DNA from: Streptomyces sp. XM4193
GTDB lineage: Bacteria > Actinomycetota > Actinomycetes > Streptomycetales > Streptomycetaceae
Assembly: GCF_023072595.1 (NCBI RefSeq)
Contig: NZ_JALLGK010000006.1
Coordinates: forward strand, 310,001-374,000
DNA length: 64,000 bases
Direction: 5' to 3'
The stretch's first letter is position 1. The number at the start of each line of letters is the position of its first letter. The notes under the pieces were generated by a model. That model ran no database searches. It was not told where the DNA came from and saw only the letters and a list, made by a program, of their open reading frames with translations. Below, in pieces: positions 24,353 to 32,918 of this stretch. The translations under genes were made by a program, and so were the position numbers.

Positions 24353-25252
24353 TTACGCCTTGTCGTCGTCCTCCGACTCCTCGGCGCTCCCGCTGCCTGC
24401 ATCCTTCGAATCGGCGGCGGGCTTCTTCCCCTTGGCGCCGGGGCGCGCCTTGCTCTTCGGCGCACTCTCGGCCGCGGCGCCGCCGGAGCCGGTCGCGCCC
24501 TCGTCGTCCGCATCCGCGTCGTCCGAGGCGGACGCCGAAGCGGCCGAACCCGTCTCGGCCTCCAGCAGCCGGGACAGCTGCCGGCCCAGGATGCGCTTGA
24601 ACTTTCGCTGCTGCGGTCGGCTGCGGTCCAGGACGGCGACCTCCAACTGGTCGGCCGTCAGCGAGCGTTCACCTCCGGTGCTGTCCCGGCCCAGCGCCTC
24701 GACTGCCAGTTGCAACGCCTCTGCCAGGCTCATGTCGTCGCGGTGGCGCTGGTCGAGGTGGCTGCCGATCTGGTCGGAGTTGCCGCCGACCGCGACCGAG
24801 CCGTGCTCGTCGACGATGGAGCCGTCGTGCGGCAGCCGGTAGATCTGGTCGTCCTCGGGCGCCTCACCGACCTCCGCGACGATCAGCTCCACCTCGTAGG
24901 GCTTCTCCGCGCCGCTGGAGAAGATCGTGCCGAGCGTCTGGGCGTAGACGTTCGCCAGGCCCCGCGCGGTGACGTCGTTGCGGTGATAGGTGAAGCCGCG
25001 CAGATCGGCGTAGCGCACACCGCCGATGCGCAGGTTCTCGAACTCGTTGTACTTGCCGACGGCGGCAAAGGCGATGCGGTCGTAGATCTCGCTGACCTTG
25101 TGCAGCGCGCGCGAGGGGTTCTCGGCGACGAAGAGGATCCCCTCGGTGAACTGCAGCACCACCACACTGCGGCCCCGAGCGATGCCCTTGCGGGCGTACT
25201 CGGCGCGGTCCGCCATGGCCTGCTGGGGCGATACGTAGAACGGCGTGGACAC
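24353..25252 (-). CDS. prcA: Proteasome alpha subunit PrcA
   Basis: 299 residues. The N-terminus MSTPFYVSPQQAMADRAEYA is the actinobacterial alpha-type gate region, followed by the proteasome fold (ENPSRALHKVSEIYDRIAFA, VAEVGEAPEDDQIYRLPHDG). Alpha rings dock the ARC ATPase through its C-terminus and gate the core. About 60 C-terminal residues are low complexity, first Ser/Ala/Asp-rich, then Lys/Pro/Ala, ending EESEDDDKA. This makes the protein longer than the roughly 260 residues I recall for S. coelicolor PrcA. GTG start 24 bp after prcB, so the two are co-translated. Confidence 0.95.
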   Translation of the reverse strand: MSTPFYVSPQQAMADRAEYARKGIARGRSVVVLQFTEGILFVAENPSRALHKVSEIYDRIAFAAVGKYNEFENLRIGGVRYADLRGFTYHRNDVTARGLANVYAQTLGTIFSSGAEKPYEVELIVAEVGEAPEDDQIYRLPHDGSIVDEHGSVAVGGNSDQIGSHLDQRHRDDMSLAEALQLAVEALGRDSTGGERSLTADQLEVAVLDRSRPQQRKFKRILGRQLSRLLEAETGSAASASASDDADADDEGATGSGGAAAESAPKSKARPGAKGKKPAADSKDAGSGSAEESEDDDKA

Positions 25253-25276
25253 CGGCTTTCCCGTCCCTTCCTGTGC

Positions 25277-26122
25277 TTAGAGAACCGGGGCCTGGGGCCC
25301 GTTGGGGTGCTGGAGGCGGCCTTCGTGGATCGCCCGCGCGATCTCCGAGACCTCGGCCTCGGTGAGCCGTTTGAAGCCCTCCTCGGTGATCACCGTGACG
25401 ACGGGGTAGATACGGCGCGCGAGGTCCGGGCCGCCGGTCGCCGAGTCGTCGTCGGCGGCGTCGTAGAGCGCCTGGACCGCGACCGTCGCCGCCTGCTGCT
25501 CGGTGAGCTCCTCGCGGTAGAGCTTCTTGAGCGCGCCCCGGGCGAAGACCGAGCCCGAGCCGACGGCTGCGAAGCCGAGCTCCTCGGAGCGCCCGCCGGT
25601 GACGTCGTAGGAGAAGATCCGGCCCTTCTCGCGGTCGACGTCGTACCCGACGAAGAGCGGGACCACTGCGAGGCCCTGCATCGCCATGCCGAGGTTGCTG
25701 CGGATCATGGTGGAGAGCCGGTTCGCCTTGCCCTCCAGGGAGAGCTGTGCGCCTTCGACCTTCTCGAAGTGCTCCAGCTCCAACTGGAAGAGCTTCACCA
25801 TCTCGACCGCCAGGCCCGCAGTGCCGGCGATGCCCACCGCCGAGTACTCGTCCGCGGGGAAGACCTTCTCGATATCGCGCTGGGCGATCATGTTCCCCAT
25901 GGTGGCGCGGCGGTCGCCGGCCAGAACGACGCCGCCGGGGAAGCCCGCGGCGACGATCGTGGTGCCGTGCGGCGCCTCGACGGCCCCCTGCACGGGCGGC
26001 AGCTGCCGCCTGCCGGGCAGCTGCTCCGGCGCGTGCTCGGACAGGAAGTCCATGAAGGAGGACGAGCCGGGCGTCAGGAAGGCGGCCGGCAGACGCCCGG
26101 TGCTACCAAATTTGGCTTCCAC
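25277..26122 (-). CDS. prcB: Proteasome beta subunit PrcB
   Basis: A 281-residue precursor. The propeptide runs to Gly53, and the mature protein begins with the nucleophile Thr54 in HG|TTIVAAGF. It continues with GGVVLAGDRRATMGN (the lysine position is Arg-rich, as in actinobacteria) and GTAGLAVEMVKLFQ. Autocatalytic cleavage exposes the threonine for peptide hydrolysis inside the 20S core. I chose GTG at 26122 because GGAAGGA precedes it and the propeptide length is normal. The frame is open to 26446, but that part has no family resemblance. It is the first gene of the prcB-prcA pair. Confidence 0.95.
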   Translation of the reverse strand: MEAKFGSTGRLPAAFLTPGSSSFMDFLSEHAPEQLPGRRQLPPVQGAVEAPHGTTIVAAGFPGGVVLAGDRRATMGNMIAQRDIEKVFPADEYSAVGIAGTAGLAVEMVKLFQLELEHFEKVEGAQLSLEGKANRLSTMIRSNLGMAMQGLAVVPLFVGYDVDREKGRIFSYDVTGGRSEELGFAAVGSGSVFARGALKKLYREELTEQQAATVAVQALYDAADDDSATGGPDLARRIYPVVTVITEEGFKRLTEAEVSEIARAIHEGRLQHPNGPQAPVL

Positions 26123-26570
26123 ACGTTTCCTTCCACGTAGTGGGGCCGCCGCCGTCCGGCGTCCGGCCTGTCCTTGAACTGCCCCACTGCCGCGGCGCCA
26201 TGGAAGCGTCGCCGGTGGAGCACGGTACGCCTCGGACCTTACCCGCCCGGTGATCTCTATCCACCTCTTCCGCCCATGACGAAAAGTGGATTCGAGGACT
26301 CGACGAGGGCTCAACGTGCGCACCGGCCACCGCACTTGGCAATTCGGGGCGCGCATGCCCGGCGGAACGCCGCAGAAAGCGGCGCCCGCGGCGGAGAGCG
26401 AGAGCGCCGAGAACGGAGAGAGGTGGAGAGGGCCGACGCGCTGCACCGTGTGCGATGCGCGGCCTCTCCACCTCCCGCCCTCGGCTCAACCGGGCCGGTG
26501 GCGCGCCGCCACTGCCCGAACACGCTCGACACCCCACCGCGTCACCGCGGTGAGAGCGCCGAGGGGACGG
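26123..26570. other. 448-bp gap between prcB and pup with no convincing gene
   Basis: Both strands carry only biased open frames without family-like sequence. The part next to prcB should contain its promoter. CGCCGC-AGAAA-GCGGCG (26368-26384) is a small hairpin. As I recall, other Streptomyces have a small gene here (SCO1645 position); I see no intact equivalent. Confidence 0.55.
26535..26552 (-). terminator. Possible pup terminator
   Basis: CACCGCG-TCAC-CGCGGTG, a 7-bp stem with a 4-base loop, 19 bp past the pup stop. Confidence 0.45.
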
Positions 26571-26786
26571 TTATTGGCCGCCCTTCTGGACGAAGCTGCG
26601 AACGAAGTCCTCGGCATTCTCCTCCAGGACGTCGTCAATCTCGTCCAGCACCGAGTCGACGTCCTCGGAGAGCTCTTCCTGGCGCTCCTTGAATTCTTCG
26701 GAGACCTCGGTCTCCTGCTGTTCCTCGGTCTCCTCGGTGGACCTTGTCGCCTTCTGCTGTCCGCCGCCGGTGTCCCTGCTCGCCAT
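26571..26786 (-). CDS. pup: Prokaryotic ubiquitin-like protein Pup
   Basis: A 71-residue disordered tagging protein. It starts MASRDTGGGQQKATRSTEE and has the central coiled region DVDSVLDEIDDVLEENAEDF that binds ARC. It ends VRSFVQKGGQ. The terminal Gln means it must be deamidated by Dop before PafA can ligate it. An in-frame ATG three codons upstream (26795) is possible, but the chosen one matches family N-termini. It lies 121 bp behind dop and ahead of prcBA, the standard actinobacterial order. Confidence 0.96.
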   Translation of the reverse strand: MASRDTGGGQQKATRSTEETEEQQETEVSEEFKERQEELSEDVDSVLDEIDDVLEENAEDFVRSFVQKGGQ

Positions 26787-26907
26787 GTGCCTCACCCCGC
26801 TCGGATTCGAAGTACAAGATCAGACCCTAAGGGTTGGGACTGACATCGGCCCTTTGGTTGTTCAAGCTCCTGGCCGTCTGGATCATTCCCGGATACTCGC
26901 CCGGGAA

Positions 26908-28419
26908 TCAGTTGCCGGACAACGCTTTCAGCAGGTCCTCCGCGGTGCGGCAGCGGTCCAGCAGGTCCTTGACGTGCTTACGGGTGCCCCGCAGCGGCTC
27001 CATGGTCGGAACGCGCTGGAGGGTGTCGCGGCTCGGCACGTCGAAGATGACCGAGTCCCAGGAGGCCGCCGCGACGTCGTCGGCGTACTGCTCCAGGCAG
27101 CGGCCCCGGAAGTACGCCCTGGTGTCGGCGGGCGGCTTGCCCACGGCCCGCTCCACCTCGGACTCCTCCAGCAGCCGCGCGACCTTCCCCCGGGCGACCA
27201 GCCGGTTGTACAGGCCCTTGTCCGGTCGGACGTCGGCGTACTGCAGATCCACCAGGTGCAGCCGGGCGGCGTCCCACTCCAGCTTGTCCCGGCGGCGGTA
27301 GCCCTCCATCAGCTCCAGCTTCGCCACCCAGTCCAGCTCGCCGGACAGACTCATCGGATCGCGCTCCAGGCGCCCCAGCACGTCCTCCCAGCGGTCGAGG
27401 ACGTCGAGCGTCTGCTCGTCGGCGTCGGCGCCCCAACGCTCCTCGACGTACTTGCGGGCAAGCTCGCAGTACTCCATCTGCAGTTGCACGGCGGTGAGGC
27501 TGCGTCCGCTGCGCAGGGTGATCTGCTGCCGCAGCGAGGGGTCGTGGCTGACCCGGTGCAGCGTGCGCACCGGCTGGTCGACGGCGAGGTCGACCGCGAT
27601 GAACTCGTCCTCGATCATCGACAGGACCAGGGAGGTGGTGCCGAGCTTCAGATAGGTCGAGATCTCCGACAGATTGGCGTCGCCGATGATCACGTGGAGC
27701 CTGCGGTACTTCTCGGCGTCTGCGTGCGGCTCGTCCCGGGTGTTGATGATGGGGCGCTTGAGCGTCGTCTCCAGCCCCACCTCGACCTCGAAGTAGTCGG
27801 CGCGCTGGGAGATCTGGAAGCCGTGCTCGGAGCCGTCCTGGCCGACACCCACCCGGCCGGCCCCGCAGAACACCTGCCGGGAGACGAAGAACGGCGTCAG
27901 ATGCCGCACGATGTCCGAGAAGGCGGTCTCGCGCTTCATCAGGTAGTTCTCGTGGGTGCCGTAGGAGGCGCCCTTGTTGTCGGTGTTGTTCTTGTAGAGG
28001 TGGATCGGCTGGGACCCCGGCACCTCTGCTGCTCTGCGGGCGGCCTCGGCCATGATGCGCTCGCCCGCCTTGTCCCACAGCACCGCGTCCCTGGGGTTGG
28101 TGACCTCGGGCGCGCTGTACTCGGGGTGTGCGTGGTCCACATAGAGACGGGCACCGTTGGTCAGGATGACGTTCGCCAGACCGATGTCCTCGTCGGTGAG
28201 CTGGCTGGAGTCGGCGGAGTCCCGGGCGAGGTCGAATCCGCGCGCGTCGCGCAGCGGATTCTCCTCCTCGAAGTCCCACCGGGCACGGCGGGCGCGGTGC
28301 ATCGCGGCGGCGTAGGCGTTGACGACCTGGGAGGAGGTGAGCATGGCGTTGGCGTTCGGATGCCCTGGTACGGAGATGCCGTACTCCGTCTCGATGCCCA
28401 TTACGCGCCGTACGGTCAT
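26908..28419 (-). CDS. dop: Pup deamidase/depupylase Dop
   Basis: A 503-residue paralogue of PafA. MTVRRVMGIETEYGI supplies Glu10, and Asp95 lies in RLYVDHAHPEYSAPE. The Dop-specific loop (ENPLRDARGFDLARDSADSS) is present just before the active-site Asp. It deamidates Pup's C-terminal Gln and removes Pup from substrates. ATG start. A TAGGCT -10-like hexamer lies about 100 bp upstream. The arc terminator separates it from arc, so dop likely has its own promoter. The protein ends LLKALSGN. Confidence 0.96.
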   Translation of the reverse strand: MTVRRVMGIETEYGISVPGHPNANAMLTSSQVVNAYAAAMHRARRARWDFEEENPLRDARGFDLARDSADSSQLTDEDIGLANVILTNGARLYVDHAHPEYSAPEVTNPRDAVLWDKAGERIMAEAARRAAEVPGSQPIHLYKNNTDNKGASYGTHENYLMKRETAFSDIVRHLTPFFVSRQVFCGAGRVGVGQDGSEHGFQISQRADYFEVEVGLETTLKRPIINTRDEPHADAEKYRRLHVIIGDANLSEISTYLKLGTTSLVLSMIEDEFIAVDLAVDQPVRTLHRVSHDPSLRQQITLRSGRSLTAVQLQMEYCELARKYVEERWGADADEQTLDVLDRWEDVLGRLERDPMSLSGELDWVAKLELMEGYRRRDKLEWDAARLHLVDLQYADVRPDKGLYNRLVARGKVARLLEESEVERAVGKPPADTRAYFRGRCLEQYADDVAAASWDSVIFDVPSRDTLQRVPTMEPLRGTRKHVKDLLDRCRTAEDLLKALSGN

Positions 28420-28572
28420 GCGACCTCCTCGCCCTTGCGACGGCCCGCCCCGGGCCGTCGCTCAAGTCCCGCCGCGTCGCCACCCCGCGTCCTTCGGTGC
28501 GCTGCGCGTGCACCGAGCCTAGAACGCCGTGAGGCTGCTGGGGAGGGCGAAGCGGGCTCCCGGTGAAATGCT

Positions 28573-28610
28573 CCGGCTGCGACTGCCCGTGCAAGGGCAG
28601 CCGCAGCCGG
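28573..28610 (-). terminator. arc terminator hairpin
   Basis: A 16-bp stem (CCGGCTGCGACTGCCC with GGGCAGCCGCAGCCGG) and a 6-base loop. The single A/C mismatch is a G.U pair in the minus-strand RNA. It begins 15 bp past the arc stop and insulates arc from dop. Confidence 0.75.
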
Positions 28611-28624
28611 GCGGTGTGTGCTCT

Positions 28625-30391
28625 TTACAGGTACTGACCGGTGTTCGCCACCGTGTCGATCGACCTTCCGGTGTCGGCGCCCTGCTTGCCGGTGACGAGC
28701 GTGCGGATGAAGACGATCCGCTCGCCCTTCTTGCCGGAGATGCGGGCCCAGTCGTCCGGGTTGGTGGTGTTCGGCAGGTCCTCGTTCTCCTTGAACTCGT
28801 CCACGCAGGCGGCGAGGAGGTGGGAGACGCGAAGGCCCTTCTGGTTCTGGTCGAGGAACGCCTTGATGGCCATCTTCTTCGCCCTGTCCACGATGTTCTG
28901 GATCATGGCGCCGGAGTTGAAGTCCTTGAAGTAGAGGACCTCCTTGTCACCGTTGGCGTAGGTGACCTCCAGGAAGCGGTTCTCCTCGGACTCCGCGTAC
29001 ATCTGCTCCACGACCGACTGGATCATGCCGGACAGCGCGGCCTCGCGGTCGCCGCCGTTCTCGGAGAGGTCGTCGGCGTGGATCGGGAGCCGGGAAGTGA
29101 GGTACTTGGAGAAGATGTCCTTGGCCGCCTCGGCGTCCGGACGCTCGATCTTGATCTTCACGTCGAGACGGCCGGGGCGCAGGATGGCCGGGTCGATCAT
29201 GTCCTCTCGGTTGGAGGCGCCGATGACGATGACGTTCTCCAGGCCCTCCACACCGTCGATCTCCGACAGCAGCTGGGGCACGATCGTGTTCTCCACGTCC
29301 GAGCTGACGCCCGAGCCACGGGTGCGGAAGAGCGAGTCCATCTCGTCGAAGAAGACGATGACGGGCGTGCCCTCGCTGGCCTTCTCCCGCGCGCGCTGGA
29401 AGACCAGCCGGATGTGCCGCTCGGTCTCGCCGACGTACTTGTTGAGCAGCTCGGGGCCCTTGATGTTGAGGAAGTAGCTCTTCCCCGCGGGCTGCCCGGT
29501 CACCTCGGCGACCTTCTTCGCCAGGCTGTTCGCGACCGCCTTGGCGATCAGCGTCTTTCCGCAGCCGGGCGGGCCGTAGAGCAGAACGCCCTTGGGCGGG
29601 CGCAGCTCGTGCTCCTGGAACAGGTCCGGGTAGAGGTACGGGAGCTCGACCGCGTCGCGGATCAGCTCGATCTGCCCGCCCAGGCCACCGATCTTGGTGT
29701 AGTCGATGTCCGGGACCTCTTCGAGGACGAGCTCCTCGACCTCGCTCTTGGGCACGACCTCGTAGACATAGCCGGAGCGCGGCTCCAGGAGCAGCGCGTC
29801 ACCGGCCCGCAGCGTCGCCGCGAGCAGGGGCTCGGCGAGTCGTACGACCCGCTCCTCGTCGGTGTGGCCGACCACCAGGGCGCGCTCGCCGTCCTCCAGG
29901 ACTTCCTTGAGGGTGACGATGTCCCCGGCGCGCTCGAACTCCATGGCCTCAACGACGTTGAGGGCCTCGTTGAGCATGAGCTCCTGGCCGCGCCGGAGCT
30001 CCTCGAGCTCCACGCTGGGGCTCACGTTGACCCGGAGCTTGCGGCCACCGGTGAAGATGTCCGCGGTGCCGTCCTCGTTGGCGTGCAGGAAGACACCGAA
30101 ACCCGCGGGCGGCTGTGCGAGCCGGTCGACCTCCTCCTTGAGCGCGACGATCTGGTCGCGTGCCTCGCGGAGAGTGCCGGCCAGTCGTTCGTTCTGCGCG
30201 GACACACCCGCGAGATTTGTTTGGAGCTCGACGATCCGCTCTTCGAGAACTCGAGTGTGCCGCGGAGAGTCGGCGAGCTTGCGGCGCAGGACGGCGATCT
30301 CCTGCTCAAGATGGGCGACCTGGCCTGCCGGGTCTTGTGAACCCCGACCGGGCCGGGCGCCGTGGTTCTGGTCGTCGTCGTGGGCTGCCAC
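28625..30391 (-). CDS. arc: Proteasome-associated AAA ATPase ARC (Mpa)
   Basis: A 588-residue AAA unfoldase. An N-terminal coiled coil (about 25-93) recruits Pup, and two OB-type domains follow to about residue 220. In the AAA domain, Walker A is GPPGCGKT (273-280) and Walker B ends in FFDEMDSL (Asp349-Glu350). The C-terminus is NTGQYL, whose penultimate tyrosine docks into the alpha ring. I chose the second of two GTG codons (30391), because AGGAGGTGA, a perfect anti-16S match, lies just ahead; the first GTG lies inside that site. It diverges from the ferredoxin gene. Confidence 0.95.
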   Translation of the reverse strand: MAAHDDDQNHGARPGRGSQDPAGQVAHLEQEIAVLRRKLADSPRHTRVLEERIVELQTNLAGVSAQNERLAGTLREARDQIVALKEEVDRLAQPPAGFGVFLHANEDGTADIFTGGRKLRVNVSPSVELEELRRGQELMLNEALNVVEAMEFERAGDIVTLKEVLEDGERALVVGHTDEERVVRLAEPLLAATLRAGDALLLEPRSGYVYEVVPKSEVEELVLEEVPDIDYTKIGGLGGQIELIRDAVELPYLYPDLFQEHELRPPKGVLLYGPPGCGKTLIAKAVANSLAKKVAEVTGQPAGKSYFLNIKGPELLNKYVGETERHIRLVFQRAREKASEGTPVIVFFDEMDSLFRTRGSGVSSDVENTIVPQLLSEIDGVEGLENVIVIGASNREDMIDPAILRPGRLDVKIKIERPDAEAAKDIFSKYLTSRLPIHADDLSENGGDREAALSGMIQSVVEQMYAESEENRFLEVTYANGDKEVLYFKDFNSGAMIQNIVDRAKKMAIKAFLDQNQKGLRVSHLLAACVDEFKENEDLPNTTNPDDWARISGKKGERIVFIRTLVTGKQGADTGRSIDTVANTGQYL

Positions 30392-30644
30392 GGTCCTCAC
30401 CTCCTCCAGGGGGAGCTGGACGCATCCAGACCCTACCTGGGCCTGGTGGGGTTGAAACCCCTAGATCACAAAGACATCGGGGTGTGTCTGATCTTCACTC
30501 CTGCGCACCCCTCACGCCAGGGCAATACCCATCCCGTCGCACCGGAACAACATCGGAAGTGGGCCAGTTGTATCGTCGATGTGGTCAACACCCTTCCCGG
30601 GTGGCACCAATTGATGAAATCCCCGTGCAGGAACGGCAGGCGAG

Positions 30645-30944
30645 ATGACTGTGCAGCACGAGACGGACACCGGCGAGCTGGAGGTCTGGATCGACCAGGA
30701 CCTCTGCACGGGTGATGGCATCTGCGCCCAGTACGCGCCCGAGGTCTTCGAATTGGACATCGACGGCCTGGCGTACGTGAAGGGCGCGGACGACGAGCTG
30801 CGCACCGAGGCGGGGGCCACCGCGCCGGTGCCGCTTCCGCTGCTGACCGAGGTGGTGGATTCGGCCAAGGAGTGCCCCGGCGACTGCATCCATGTGCGCC
30901 GGGTCGACGACGGCGTCGAGGTGTACGGACCGGACGCGGACTGA
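30645..30944 (+). CDS. Single-cluster ferredoxin
   Basis: 99 residues. Cysteines are Cys21 and Cys27 (LCTGDGIC), then Cys77 and Cys81 (KECPGDC). Position 24, where a 4Fe-4S ferredoxin has its second cysteine, is Asp. The pattern therefore fits a 3Fe-4S or Asp-ligated cluster like those feeding actinobacterial P450s. The acidic surface (EVWIDQDL, DELRTEAG) suits electron transfer to a basic partner. It diverges from arc and stands alone; no reductase or oxygenase gene is adjacent, so the partner is unknown. ATG start with GGCAGGCGAG upstream. Confidence 0.85.
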   Translation: MTVQHETDTGELEVWIDQDLCTGDGICAQYAPEVFELDIDGLAYVKGADDELRTEAGATAPVPLPLLTEVVDSAKECPGDCIHVRRVDDGVEVYGPDAD

Positions 30945-31007
30945 CCGCGCCGGCGCCCCCTTCCGGCGTCCCGGGCACCGGCGCCCGGCGCCCGGCGGCG
31001 CGGCGCC

Positions 31008-31646
31008 TCAGACGCCCAGCGCCGTGGGGGCCGCCTTCAGCGCGAAGTCGCCGTCGGTCCACTGCCAGCTGACCGAACGCTCCTGGTCGGGGCAGCAGCG
31101 CGGGACCTTCTGCGAGGAGTAGCCGCGCAGGGTCGCGGAGATGACTTCCCCTCGCACCGCGAAGTCGTCCACGCTCAACCGCTCGGCGGGATCGAGCAGT
31201 GTGCGGACCACCCGCGGCGGGGCACCGGCCCGCTCCCCGCGGGCGAGTACGAAGACCCCGCTCGGCGGCGTTCCGCCCTCGGTCGCGCAGCGGACGACCG
31301 CGATGGTTTCAGCCACTCCGTCGCCGTCGAAGTCCGCGGCGCCGTGCTCGACGACACCCGCCTCCCAGGGACCGCAGTCGAGCGGATAGTTGGCCTTCTC
31401 CGGATCCGGGGCGCCCGCTCCGGCCTGCCGGTGTGCGGCGAGAGGGGCGGTGTCGCTGGTGGCGGTGGCGTCGGTCGGCTGGATCATGACGGTCGTCGCG
31501 ACGACCGCCGCGAGGGCCGCGGCGGTGGCGAGCCAGTGCACCGGGCGTGTACGGGTGTGCGGAAGGTCCGGGCCTGCCGAGGGCTGCACTCGGGACGTCT
31601 CCAGTGTGAGCAGGGTTACGGGAGTGGGCAGCATCGTGCCATACAT
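31008..31646 (-). CDS. Membrane-anchored or secreted protein of unknown function
   Basis: About 212 residues. One hydrophobic segment (HWLATAAALAAVVATTVMIQ) follows a roughly 35-residue polar N-terminus. The outer part has an FG-GAP/VCBS-like calcium-loop motif (AADFDGDGVAETIAVVRC), four scattered cysteines and the end SWQWTDGDFALKAAPTALGV. I do not recognise a function. The start is uncertain: ATG at 31646 or 31634 both give plausible proteins, and neither has a clear ribosome site. It lies between the ferredoxin (convergent) and the tRNA methyltransferase. Confidence 0.65.
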   Translation of the reverse strand: MYGTMLPTPVTLLTLETSRVQPSAGPDLPHTRTRPVHWLATAAALAAVVATTVMIQPTDATATSDTAPLAAHRQAGAGAPDPEKANYPLDCGPWEAGVVEHGAADFDGDGVAETIAVVRCATEGGTPPSGVFVLARGERAGAPPRVVRTLLDPAERLSVDDFAVRGEVISATLRGYSSQKVPRCCPDQERSVSWQWTDGDFALKAAPTALGV

Positions 31647-31874
31647 CACACCGGCCCGGAACGGCCGGGGTGCGCAAGGAAGTTGGGCCCGACCGCGCCT
31701 CGGCCACAGCACCCGGCGGGCATGTGCGAAGGGCGCCACCGGCGGCCGGGCCCTCGAGGGGGCTCCGGCGGGCCGATGGCGCCCTGGAGCGGAAACGGTG
31801 GGACGGGCGGGCCGTGCGTGCGCGGACGGACGCACAACTCGCCCGGGACGTGCGGAGGAGTGCTCGCGGCTCGC

Positions 31875-32801
31875 TCAGGAAGCGGAGCGCGGGGAACTGT
31901 CGCGACCCTCGGCGCTCTTGCCGCCGGGCCCCGTGTAGTCCTCGCCGTACGCGCCCTTGGCCGGACGGCGACGGCGCAGCGGCGGCTCGACACCGTCCGC
32001 CAGCCTCCGCGCGGTCAGCAGGAAGCCGGTGTGGCCGATCATGCGGTGGTCGGGACGGACCGCGAGGCCTTCCACGTGCCAGTTGCGCACCATGGTCTCC
32101 CAGGCGGCCGGCTCGTTGAAGGTGCCGTGCTCCCTGATCGCCTCGACGGTGCGCGCGAGTTGCGTGGTGGTCGCGACGTACGCGCAGAGCAGGCCGCCCG
32201 GCACCAGAGCCTTGGACACGGCGTCCAGGCACTCCCAGGGGGCGAGCATGTCCAGGATGATCCGGTCGACGTCGGTGTCGCTCAGATTGTCCTGGAGATC
32301 GCCCACGGTGAGCTGCCAGGCGGGGTGCGGGCCCCCGAAGTAGCGCTCGACGTTGTTGCGGGCGATATCGGCGAAGTCTGCCCTGCGCTCGTAGGAGTGG
32401 AGCATTCCGTGGTCGCCCACGGCGCGCAGCAGGAACATGCTGAGCGACCCCGAGCCGACACCGGCCTCGACGACGCGTGCGCCGGCGAAGATGTCGGCCA
32501 TCGCGAGCACCTGGCCGGCGTCCTTGGGATAGACGACGGCCGCTCCGCGCGGCATGGAAAGGACATAGTCGGGGAGCATGGGGCGCAGCGCCAGATAGGC
32601 GACGTTTCCCGTGGTACGGACGACACTTCCCTCGGGGGCACCGATCAGCTCGTCGTGGGGGAAGGCTCCCTTGTGCGTGTGGAAGCTCTTCCCCTCTTCG
32701 AGAGTGAAGGTGTAGTGGCGGCCCTTGGGATCGGTGAGCTGAACCTGGTCCCCGACCTGGAAGGGCCCGCGGCGGCGGGCGGCACCGGTCGGTTCGGACA
32801 T
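31875..32801 (-). CDS. trmI: tRNA (adenine-N1)-methyltransferase TrmI
   Basis: A 308-residue SAM-dependent enzyme that makes m1A58 in the T-loop of tRNA. The N-terminal barrel domain (FQVGDQVQLTDPKGRHYTF) is followed by a Rossmann methyltransferase domain with VVEAGVGSGSLSMFL (motif I), HSYERRADF and IILDMLAPWE. The gene sits next to the Pup-proteasome genes in many actinobacteria. A TAGGCT hexamer ends 8 bp before the ATG (32801), so the transcript may be leaderless or nearly so; this is inference. The C-terminal tail is Ser/Arg-rich. Confidence 0.92.
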   Translation of the reverse strand: MSEPTGAARRRGPFQVGDQVQLTDPKGRHYTFTLEEGKSFHTHKGAFPHDELIGAPEGSVVRTTGNVAYLALRPMLPDYVLSMPRGAAVVYPKDAGQVLAMADIFAGARVVEAGVGSGSLSMFLLRAVGDHGMLHSYERRADFADIARNNVERYFGGPHPAWQLTVGDLQDNLSDTDVDRIILDMLAPWECLDAVSKALVPGGLLCAYVATTTQLARTVEAIREHGTFNEPAAWETMVRNWHVEGLAVRPDHRMIGHTGFLLTARRLADGVEPPLRRRRPAKGAYGEDYTGPGGKSAEGRDSSPRSAS

Positions 32802-32918
32802 GCGCTCCAGCCTAGTCCAGACCGCGGCGGGCTCCGCACCGAGGTGGCCGTGCCGACGCGCACGACCGGCCCGAGGCCGAGGCCGGGGACGTGCGGTGCG
32901 TGCGGTGAGTGCGGTGCG

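Noticed and set aside
26311..26532. A 73-residue minus-strand frame between pup and prcB
   Set aside because: Arg/Ser-rich, without a ribosome site or family-like content; treated as non-coding.
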